From positions 1,427,501 to 1,491,500 of the forward strand of contig NZ_CP031168.1 in assembly GCF_022354825.1 (NCBI RefSeq): a stretch of DNA of 64,000 bases, read 5' to 3'. Below the pieces are notes generated by a model, which did not search any database, was not told where the DNA came from, and was given only the letters and a program-made list of their open reading frames with translations. A program made the position numbers and the translations under genes. The first letter of the stretch is position 1. Every line of letters begins with the position of its first letter. Below, in pieces: positions 34,026 to 41,644 of this stretch. Origin of the DNA: Paenibacillus sp. H1-7 (GTDB lineage Bacteria > Bacillota > Bacilli > Paenibacillales > NBRC-103111).

Positions 34026-37000
34026 TTGTTAAAGGCCAAGAAATTAATATCCGCATTAATGGCATGCACGATTGCCAGTACAGTCGTTCACTCAGCTGGA
34101 GCTGGCTATGTCCCGGTCGCATTAGCCGCAGCTGCGGTGGACACGCCGGTTGCCTCTTCACCTGCAGGACGCTATGAGCAATCCGTCAGTGTTGCGTTAA
34201 GCTCCAATACGGCGGGTGCGGACATTTATTACACGTTGGACGGCACAATGCCTGACGAAACCAGCCTGAAGTATACCGGAACGCCGATCGTCCTCACGGA
34301 ATCGACGAATGTTTCGGTGATCGCCTTGAAAGACGGCGTCTGGAGTAAGGCCGCTACTTACGGCTATATCATCAAATCAACCGAAAAACCGCTGCTCAAA
34401 TTCGCTGCGATGTCAGATATCCATATTGGTCCCGGCACATCGGATCAGGATGCGAAAACACGCGGTAGATGGGCGAGCAATTTCGATGTCATTTCCTCCA
34501 TCTTTCCTAATCCTGACGCGATTCTTATCGCCGGGGACGTCATCAATGACAACGGCAATGGCTTGGGACCGCATCACCAGTTTGCACGTGATGTTCTCCA
34601 AGAGCAATTAACGCGTAAAAATTGGACAAACCTGACTGTTCAAATTGCAATCGGCAACCATGACGCTAGCGTAGCCGAAGTGAAGCAATATTACCCGACG
34701 GATTGGTTTACGGATCAGACGAATGGCTACTACGAGAAAACGATCGGCGGCTATTCGTTTTTCTTCCTGAATGCAAACAATTATAACGGCGACACGGGAC
34801 AAAGAAACTGGCTGAAGGGCAGACTCGCAGCATTGACGGCGGATCCGGCGAATCTAAATAAGCCGATCTTCATCACTTTGCATCATCCCGTTACCGGTAC
34901 CGTCATGGACGGTCAGCAAGCGGCCAATCCGAACCTGTATACGGATTTGAAAGATTATCCGCAGGTGGTTGTTTTCTCCGGGCATTCGCATTTAAACATT
35001 AACGACGATCGTTCCATCTATCAGAAGGATTTCACTACCGTGAATGTTGGATCCATGTCCTATGTTGAGGTAGATCATGGCTACTCCGCTGTGACGGAAG
35101 AGGGCTTGATCGATGGGCGGTTCGAATTTCCTGTACAGCAATCGCAATTTGTCGAGGTGTACAAGGACCGCATCGAGATTGAGCGCATAGAGTATAACGG
35201 CGATGCAGGCTCGGTCTATGTTGGTGGCGTGTGGCAAGGAGCGGGCCAGCAGACTTCCTTTAGAAGCGCCGGCGCATTAGCGGGCAATAAATGGGTCGTG
35301 AAATTAGAAGGCGGCACCAAAGAAGAAATTAAAAGCAATTTCACGTATACGCAAACTAACCGCAACAAAACAGCGCCTCAATTCCCGGCAAATCCGGACC
35401 TGAAGGTGCTGCCAGGAACCAATAACGTGCCTGTGCTCTCCTTCAACCAGGCTAAGGACGATCAGTCCTTGCATCATTATGAAATTAAAGTGTACAACCA
35501 ACGAACAGCTCAAGTAGTGAAATCGTACAATGTGTTGTCGGACTATTATTTTTCTCCGATTCCGAACGAAATGAATATCCCGATGACGGGGCTGAGCCCG
35601 GCAACGTCGTACGTCATAACCGTGGCGGCTGTTGATGCATACGGCAACAAAAGCGCGCCGTTGCAATCGTTCTATCGAACCGACGGCACGCCTCCGGAAT
35701 TGACGCCGATCGATCCAAACACGATGTGGAACCAGCTCGTATCCGACATGAAATTCGACGGCAATCTGAATGAAGATGCTGCCGGCGTAACCGGCTTGGC
35801 TACGATGGCCGGCAATGTCACCTATATCGCTGGTAAATCCGGCCAAGCGGCCAGCATTGCGGCAGGCAATGCCAACTATATCGATCTTGGCGGCAGACCT
35901 GACTTAAACTTCGGCAATGGAGACTTTACGGTATCGTTCTGGCACACCGGCAATTTGGCAGGCGATCAGACGGTCCTCTCCAATAAAAACTGGAATTCCG
36001 GCAAGAATCCGGGATGGTATATCGGGCCTGCGACTGCGAACAACATGACGCTGAACATGGCTGACGGCACCAATCGTATCGATTATTCGGCTCAAGGTGT
36101 AGGAACCGAATGGCACTACTTTACGATCTCGGTAGACAGAACGAACAAGATGGCCACTACTTATGTAGACGGGGTCATGAAGGCAAACAAGGATCTCACT
36201 GCATTAGGCGCGTCCAGCATGGACACTCCGTATCACATCATCCTTGGTGCAGACGGCAACAAAGGCAACGGTGGAGCAACCGTGACACTGGACGATTTGA
36301 AAATATGGAAACGCGCCTTGACGGCGACGGAAGCCAAAGCGCTATCCGACTCATATCAGTCGACAACGCTGTACACCTTCAGTCAATTGACAACGCTGAT
36401 TCAGGAATCGGAACAGTTCGCTGCCTATATTGCTGCAACAACCGGTTTGTCTCTTCCCGATCAAGCGAAAAACGAGCTGACGGCCCGGACAGCTTCCGCA
36501 AAAGCCTTGACTGCCGGCGATAGTGCGGCTGTGATCGATCAAGCTTATCTCGATTTGATGTGGGCTGTGCAAACGGCCAAGAATGCCGTTATGTACACGT
36601 TCATTCCAAAAACGTCGTTCTCGATTAACTCTTTCAGTACTGTAGATTTGGAAAACAATGTGGCAAGCAACATTTTGGACGGACAGGAATCTACCATCTG
36701 GCACTCCAAATGGGAGACCCCGGCTGCTCCATTCCCTCATTGGGTTATTATCGATATGGAGAGCACCTATAAATTAAACGGCATCCAGAGAAAGAGCCGG
36801 TTAAATCAAAGTGCGATGGAGTTTCCGAAAAATTTTGAGCTGTACGCCTCCGACAACCTGGCTGACTTTAACGATTCTGCATTCCTGAACAATGCGGCCA
36901 ACAAAGCTACCGGCACATTTGGCAAAACATGGACAGGGACGGTTTACAAGGACTATGTCTCTTTAGACAAAACCGTGCAGGGACGCTACGTGAAATTTAT

Positions 37001-39308
37001 TGTTACCGGAACCTATAATACGGACTTATCCAAAACGTTTACCAGCATGAGCGAAATTGATTTTACCGGCGATAAGGTTGCAAGCGGGAACGCGAGCCTA
37101 TCGGATCTCCAAGTTAACAGCGTTTCACTTGAAGGCTTCAAGCCTGATAAGCTTGATTACTCTCTGAACGTTCCAAATACCGCGACGAACGCCAATGTTA
37201 CGTATACGGCTTCCGAGCCTCAGGCTGTAGTCGTTGTTACAGGCAATTCCAACCTGCAGGTTGGCGATAACATCGTCCATGTGACGGTGACGGCGCCGAA
37301 CGGAAACGTCAAAACGTATGTCATTAACGTGAACCGTGCCGACATGCCGCCTTCCTTAAGCGATCTGCGCGTGAACGGAGTTACGTTAAGCGGCTTCGCA
37401 TGGGACAAGCTGGACTATTCATTGTCGGTGCCTTATGAAACTACAGTTGCAGCTGTAACTTATACGGCAACCCATACAACGGCAACGGTAGCGGTAACTG
37501 GCGGCGACAACCTGATTGTCGGTGCAAATCCGGTTACCGTCACGCTTACGGCGCCAGACCAGCCGATGAAGGTTTATACGATTCTCATAACCAGGAATCC
37601 AAAAGCGTCATCGTCCGACAGCTCCCTGCTTGATCTGCGAGTAAACGGAACGACGCTGGAAGGCTTCGCTTCCAACAGGCTGCAATATTCGTTGTCGGTA
37701 CCTTATGAAACTACGGTTACACGAGTGACGTATACGACATCCGATCCGGCTGCATCGGTACAAATTCATGGCGGCGAGAATTTGGTTGTCGGCGACAATC
37801 CGGTTACCGTCACGGTTACAGCCCAAAACGGGACTAAGAGTGTATACGGCATTCTGATAACCAGACAATCTCAAGCACAGTCGTCCAATGCAAGCTTGAG
37901 CGATCTGCGCGTCAATGGGACTACATTGAGCGGGTTCGCACCGGACAAGCTGAGCTACTCGCTGGATGTTTCCTATAGCACAACCGTGGCAGAGGTGACT
38001 TATTCCACCGAGCATGCCTCAGCCAAAGTAACTATTACGGGTGACCGTAACCTGAGCGTCGGCTCCAATCGTTTCACTGTCCTTGTCACTGCAGAGGACG
38101 GCGCTACTAAGGAATATGTTATTGCAGTCAACCGCTATAATCATTCGTCGAGACCATCGGGAGGATCCGGGTCTTCTGCAACGCCGCCGGTGAAGCCGGA
38201 GCTGCCGGATAACGCAGCTGCCATCAAGGATGAGAGCTTGAAGTCCGACCTTACCACCGTGTCCGTTGAATTGACGGAAGGGAAAAATCAGGTTGCCATT
38301 CCGATGGCTCAGGCGGATCAGCTTAACGGACGTCCTCTGATCGTCCAGGCACCGAATGTGAAGCTGAGCGTTCCTGCCGAGCTGTTGAAATCCGTTAGCA
38401 GCTTGCTGCCGTCCGCTGACGACTCTGCTGTAATTACGGTGAAAATCGATCCGATCGCAGCAGCTCAAACAGACCGGTCATTGAAGGAAGCAAGCCGCAA
38501 AGATAACGCTGCTTATACGCTGGGCGGGCAGGTGTTCGAGCTATCGATCTTCGTGACCGACAAAGACGGCAAGCAGTATACAATGAATGAGTTAACGAAG
38601 CCTGTAACGATTACGTTCCCGATTCCTGCCGGAATGGATCCGAAGCTGGCGGGTATCTACGAGATTCAGAAGGACGGCAGCCTTGTATACCTGGGCGGAA
38701 CGAACGTTAACGGAAATACCGCCATCGAAGTCGGGGTTAACCGGCTCGGCCAATACGCTGTGTTGTCCTTGGATAAATATTATAATGACGTAACCAATCA
38801 GCACTGGGCATTCTCGACGATTCGTGAGCTCTCCGCCAAACATATCGTAAATGGAGAGACAAACTCGAGCTTTGCACCGAACAAAGACGTTACCCGTGCC
38901 GAATTTGCGGCATTGCTCGTCCGGACGCTTGGCCTCACTTCCGATGTATCGGCTCCGTTCGGCGATGTAGCTGGGAACGCATGGTATGCCAAGGAAGTAT
39001 CGGCAGCTTATAAAGCGGGTATCGTCACAGGCGATTCGCAGCAGACATTCGATCCGAATCGCAGCATTACCAGAGAAGAAATGGCTATTATGCTCGTCCG
39101 TGCTTATGAGCTTCGGACAGGAAAGAAACTGGATCAAGCCACTTCGGCAAGCTCCGATGCTTCGGAGATCAGCGACTGGGCACGGTCTTACGTGAACAGT
39201 GCGATGAAAGCAAAGCTGCTGTCGGGGCGCCAGGAAGGGCTGTTCGTACCGGCTGAGCACACGACACGTGCGGAAGCGGCTCAAGCGGTGTACAACTTAC
39301 TGAAATAA
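34026..39308 (+). CDS. SLH-anchored multidomain surface metallophosphoesterase
   Basis: 1760 residues. After a signal peptide come a chitobiase-C-like beta domain (~40-120) and a calcineurin-like phosphoesterase (~125-400) with all metal motifs (SDIHIG, GDVINDNG, GNHDAS, HHPV, GHSH). Next are an FN3 domain (~455-555), a LamG-like sandwich (~570-770), a helical linker (~785-860), a discoidin-like domain (~880-1040), four cadherin-like repeats of ~85 residues (~1020-1370), a beta domain and three SLH motifs (~1587-1755) that bind the wall. TTG 34026 follows AAGGAGGG. It probably cleaves extracellular phosphate esters while bound to carbohydrate. Substrate unknown. Confidence 0.88.
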   Translation: MLKAKKLISALMACTIASTVVHSAGAGYVPVALAAAAVDTPVASSPAGRYEQSVSVALSSNTAGADIYYTLDGTMPDETSLKYTGTPIVLTESTNVSVIALKDGVWSKAATYGYIIKSTEKPLLKFAAMSDIHIGPGTSDQDAKTRGRWASNFDVISSIFPNPDAILIAGDVINDNGNGLGPHHQFARDVLQEQLTRKNWTNLTVQIAIGNHDASVAEVKQYYPTDWFTDQTNGYYEKTIGGYSFFFLNANNYNGDTGQRNWLKGRLAALTADPANLNKPIFITLHHPVTGTVMDGQQAANPNLYTDLKDYPQVVVFSGHSHLNINDDRSIYQKDFTTVNVGSMSYVEVDHGYSAVTEEGLIDGRFEFPVQQSQFVEVYKDRIEIERIEYNGDAGSVYVGGVWQGAGQQTSFRSAGALAGNKWVVKLEGGTKEEIKSNFTYTQTNRNKTAPQFPANPDLKVLPGTNNVPVLSFNQAKDDQSLHHYEIKVYNQRTAQVVKSYNVLSDYYFSPIPNEMNIPMTGLSPATSYVITVAAVDAYGNKSAPLQSFYRTDGTPPELTPIDPNTMWNQLVSDMKFDGNLNEDAAGVTGLATMAGNVTYIAGKSGQAASIAAGNANYIDLGGRPDLNFGNGDFTVSFWHTGNLAGDQTVLSNKNWNSGKNPGWYIGPATANNMTLNMADGTNRIDYSAQGVGTEWHYFTISVDRTNKMATTYVDGVMKANKDLTALGASSMDTPYHIILGADGNKGNGGATVTLDDLKIWKRALTATEAKALSDSYQSTTLYTFSQLTTLIQESEQFAAYIAATTGLSLPDQAKNELTARTASAKALTAGDSAAVIDQAYLDLMWAVQTAKNAVMYTFIPKTSFSINSFSTVDLENNVASNILDGQESTIWHSKWETPAAPFPHWVIIDMESTYKLNGIQRKSRLNQSAMEFPKNFELYASDNLADFNDSAFLNNAANKATGTFGKTWTGTVYKDYVSLDKTVQGRYVKFIVTGTYNTDLSKTFTSMSEIDFTGDKVASGNASLSDLQVNSVSLEGFKPDKLDYSLNVPNTATNANVTYTASEPQAVVVVTGNSNLQVGDNIVHVTVTAPNGNVKTYVINVNRADMPPSLSDLRVNGVTLSGFAWDKLDYSLSVPYETTVAAVTYTATHTTATVAVTGGDNLIVGANPVTVTLTAPDQPMKVYTILITRNPKASSSDSSLLDLRVNGTTLEGFASNRLQYSLSVPYETTVTRVTYTTSDPAASVQIHGGENLVVGDNPVTVTVTAQNGTKSVYGILITRQSQAQSSNASLSDLRVNGTTLSGFAPDKLSYSLDVSYSTTVAEVTYSTEHASAKVTITGDRNLSVGSNRFTVLVTAEDGATKEYVIAVNRYNHSSRPSGGSGSSATPPVKPELPDNAAAIKDESLKSDLTTVSVELTEGKNQVAIPMAQADQLNGRPLIVQAPNVKLSVPAELLKSVSSLLPSADDSAVITVKIDPIAAAQTDRSLKEASRKDNAAYTLGGQVFELSIFVTDKDGKQYTMNELTKPVTITFPIPAGMDPKLAGIYEIQKDGSLVYLGGTNVNGNTAIEVGVNRLGQYAVLSLDKYYNDVTNQHWAFSTIRELSAKHIVNGETNSSFAPNKDVTRAEFAALLVRTLGLTSDVSAPFGDVAGNAWYAKEVSAAYKAGIVTGDSQQTFDPNRSITREEMAIMLVRAYELRTGKKLDQATSASSDASEISDWARSYVNSAMKAKLLSGRQEGLFVPAEHTTRAEAAQAVYNLLK
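37080..38140 (+). repeat. Four tandem cadherin-like coding repeats
   Basis: Units begin near 37084, 37345, 37610 and 37880, each ~260 bp. The protein core is SLSDLRVNG-TLSGFAPDKLDYSL-VPYETTV...VTYTA, and the ends carry VTVTA..G..KVY.I.ITR. Copies 2 and 3 share near-identical DNA (TTGTCGGT-CCTTATGAAACTAC), which indicates recent duplication. Confidence 0.8.
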
Positions 39309-39321
39309 TAAATAACAAAAA

Positions 39322-39363
39322 GATCGCCAATCCCCTGTATGAACAGGCCGGATTGGCGATCTT
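39322..39363. terminator. Bidirectional terminator
   Basis: GATCGCCAATCC / GGATTGGCGATC with a 14-nt inner part, between the convergent SLH protein and the TIGR03943 gene. Confidence 0.75.
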
Positions 39364-39373
39364 CTTCATTTCC

Positions 39374-40246
39374 TCAGCTTCCGAAGTACGGATTGCCATA
39401 TACATAAGGGCTTGTAGGCACCTGCTGCGTTTCAATCGATTTTGCTGCGATAGTCAACACGCTCTTGCCGTCGATATTGCGTTGTTCTATCGTTCCGAGA
39501 ACGACCACGAACATATCGTTGTTCCATTGCTCGGGGTTATCGGCTTCCACCATAATGGCCATCGGTACGGAATCGGCGACACAGCATCGCATGGCGAATC
39601 TTCCTACGGCAAATTGATTTTCTTTCATGCTGTCGAGACGGTAAACATATCCTGCAATTTGTACCTTCTTGCCTAGAAATTGTTTCTGATACAAATCCAT
39701 CGATGTTAGCGACTCGATATAAATATCATCGTTAATCATAATGAGAGGCTGGCTGTACATATCCGCTGCCTGCTTGGCGTAAGGCTTCGTATAATCATTG
39801 GATGGGAACATTGTGCCGCTAGTCCCCGTATCGCCTGTAACGTTATCGGCATTGACCAATATGCTCGAGGGGGTTAAATTCAATCCTTTTTTGGTAGCCA
39901 TCTGACTTCCCAATACGGCATCGGGCATTGAAATTGCAAGAACAAGCGGAATGATCAAAGCCCCATACATGACAACCACGCCAGGCTTCCATTGATCGTG
40001 ACTGTGGGACGAGCAGGAGCAGCTGACTGAGGCTTTCTTTCGAGACACATCTCGAACCGCCAAGTACAGCTGGTGCATGGCCAACATGTACATGCCTAAG
40101 GCGAGACCTTTCACCCATAGATCCATTCTGGGAGCTACGTAATAAATCAGCGCGTCCGAGCGGCCAAGCTGTACGATGAACAACACGAATGCCAGCAAGA
40201 TTAGAGCTCGAACCATTCGATGAGCGAATACAGACCCTATCTTCAT
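39374..40246 (-). CDS. TIGR03943-family permease subunit (YcgQ-like)
   Basis: A 290-residue protein with two N-terminal and two further hydrophobic helices, a cytoplasmic Cys/His stretch (KASVSCSCSSHSHDQW) and a large extracytoplasmic domain (~130-290) with the family block AMRCCVADSVPMAIMVEADN. Such proteins are always paired with YraQ-type permeases, as here (24 nt downstream of it). The CxC..HxH segment and the CC pair suggest metal binding. The transported metal is not known from sequence. Confidence 0.86.
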   Translation of the reverse strand: MKIGSVFAHRMVRALILLAFVLFIVQLGRSDALIYYVAPRMDLWVKGLALGMYMLAMHQLYLAVRDVSRKKASVSCSCSSHSHDQWKPGVVVMYGALIIPLVLAISMPDAVLGSQMATKKGLNLTPSSILVNADNVTGDTGTSGTMFPSNDYTKPYAKQAADMYSQPLIMINDDIYIESLTSMDLYQKQFLGKKVQIAGYVYRLDSMKENQFAVGRFAMRCCVADSVPMAIMVEADNPEQWNNDMFVVVLGTIEQRNIDGKSVLTIAAKSIETQQVPTSPYVYGNPYFGS

Positions 40247-40270
40247 GCGTTTCCTTCCTCCAATCCATAA

Positions 40271-41200
40271 TTACGAATACAGATGATCGAATGCGACTGT
40301 ACTGAGCAGCACGATGACAGCCGATATGGCCATCACGGTCGCAACGGTTTTGAAGCGGAATACTTTCAGCAGCATCAAGGTGCTCTTGATGTCCAGCATG
40401 GCGCCGAATACGAGAAAAGCGAGCACGGAGCCCAAGCTGAAATCGGGAATGAAGGTAACGCCGACAAAGGAATCGGCTGTGGAGCAAATGGATAGGACAT
40501 ACGACAGCCCCATCATGAACAAATGCGGAGTCCAATTGCCTTCACTTAACGCAACAATCCACTCCTTGCTCACGACGGTTTGCAGCAAAGCCGTAACAGT
40601 GGCGCCCAATACCAAGTATTTGCCGACATCGAACATCTCAATGACCGCGTGCTCCAGCGTGTCATGAAATTTATTTTTCCAGGCCGGTTTCGGAGCTTTG
40701 ACGGGAATTTGCCGCTTTGAGCCGGCGCTGGCTGCGGCGACATGCTCATGAGCATTGTTCAATGGAGTACGAAGCGCAGTATCCCTTACTCTCCAAGCCG
40801 CCCAAAGACCAATGACGGCTGCAACCGCAAAAGCCAGTGCGATTCGGGCGATAGCCATCTCCGGATGCGTGCGAAACGCAACGAACGTGGACGTAAACAC
40901 GACCGGATTGATGATCGGCCCGGCCATCATAAATACGATGCCGATATAGGGCGGCATGCCTTTACGAATCAGCCGGTGCACGACAGGAATGATTCCGCAT
41001 TCGCAAAGCGGAAAAAGGATTCCCAGCAGGCAGCCGAACAAAATGCCGGGAATCGTTTTTTTGGGGATCCACCGCTGAAGTGTCTGATCGCTAATCAGCG
41101 TTTGCAGCAAAGCGGAAATGATGATGCCAAGCAATACGAATGGAAACGATTCCAGTAAGATGCCGATCATCATGGCGCGAAAATCGCTAAGAAAACTCAT
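40271..41200 (-). CDS. YraQ/YcgR-type permease
   Basis: A 309-residue integral membrane protein of the DUF318/ArsP-like superfamily with two four-helix halves. The signature PLCECGIIPVVHRLIRKGMPP and the MAGPIINPVV loop are intact, and a mirrored C-terminal half contains SICSTADSFVGVTFIPDF. It is the presumed pore partner of the TIGR03943 protein. The AGGAGG eight nt upstream selects ATG 41200 over TTG 41203. The upstream region carries AT-rich inverted repeats (41220-41270) that could be an operator. Confidence 0.87.
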   Translation of the reverse strand: MSFLSDFRAMMIGILLESFPFVLLGIIISALLQTLISDQTLQRWIPKKTIPGILFGCLLGILFPLCECGIIPVVHRLIRKGMPPYIGIVFMMAGPIINPVVFTSTFVAFRTHPEMAIARIALAFAVAAVIGLWAAWRVRDTALRTPLNNAHEHVAAASAGSKRQIPVKAPKPAWKNKFHDTLEHAVIEMFDVGKYLVLGATVTALLQTVVSKEWIVALSEGNWTPHLFMMGLSYVLSICSTADSFVGVTFIPDFSLGSVLAFLVFGAMLDIKSTLMLLKVFRFKTVATVMAISAVIVLLSTVAFDHLYS

Positions 41201-41368
41201 CAACTCATCCTCCTAAAAACTAAACAATCACAACTAATTGTTAATATTTTAATTTGTTTGTTGTGCATTCAGTTTTAAGTTTAGCGGTCGAATGTTATAT
41301 CCACATCATCTCATTATTAAGTAATTATGAAGACATGTGCCCATAACTTTTTCATTTTCTAATCCGTT

Positions 41369-41389
41369 GTAATACTTTCGCCATGTTCG
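41369..41389 (+). repeat. 21-bp repeat upstream of RNA-repair unit 1
   Basis: GTAATACTTTC-G-CCATGTTCG; the same 21 bp, with one G-to-A change, occurs at 44073-44093 before the Hen1 gene. In both places an AATAAGGTAAG 11-mer follows (41440-41450; 44114-44124). Probably a shared promoter or operator. Confidence 0.65.
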
Positions 41390-41417
41390 CAAGCTCCAAT
41401 AGATGGGATGATACGTA

Positions 41418-41440
41418 TCGAAGGCCGACACGACCTTCGA
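41418..41440 (+). ncRNA. Leader hairpin
   Basis: TCGAAGG / CCTTCGA, 7 bp with a 9-nt loop, in the leader of the RNA-repair operon. It accounts for most of the extra 30 nt between the two repeated blocks as compared with unit 2. Confidence 0.5.
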
Positions 41441-41450
41441 ATAAGGTAAG

Positions 41451-41517
41451 CTTCAGGCTATTGCCATCCTTCCTTCTACTCCTAACCTTGAACTGTAGGG
41501 TGGCAGCTCTCCTGAAG
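41451..41517 (+). ncRNA. Structured RNA element, tandem copy 1
   Basis: Outer stem CTTCAGG/CCTGAAG, internal loop, inner stem TGCCATCC/GGGTGGCA (8 bp, one G-U), and a 28-nt apical loop starting TTCCTTCT and ending TGTA. It shares the layout CAGGCTAT-YGC...TTCCTTCT...TGTAG...CCTG with copy 2. Confidence 0.6.
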
Positions 41518-41523
41518 AGACCG

Positions 41524-41589
41524 TCAGGCTATCGCATCTCTTCCTTCTCTTATATTTGGTCAATTATTGTAGAGATGCGAATTTCCTGA
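41524..41589 (+). ncRNA. Structured RNA element, tandem copy 2
   Basis: Outer stem TCAGG/CCTGA, inner stem TCGCATCTCT/AGAGATGCGA (10 bp perfect), and a loop of ~29 nt starting TCCTTCT and ending TTGT. The inner stem sequence differs from copy 1 on both sides while pairing is kept, which is internal covariation. Confidence 0.62.
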
Positions 41590-41604
41590 TTCCATCCGAT
41601 AGGG

Positions 41605-41635
41605 AGAGGAGGCATCTAGGCGTAGTACAGCCTAG
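41605..41635 (+). promoter_or_regulatory. Ribosome site separated from the start by a hairpin
   Basis: AGAGGAGG (41605-41612) is 32 nt from ATG 41645. Between them CTAGGC/GCCTAG (41616-41635) can fold, shortening the effective spacing to ~12 nt. No other ribosome site fits this start. Confidence 0.45.
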
Positions 41636-41644
41636 AGTCATTCA

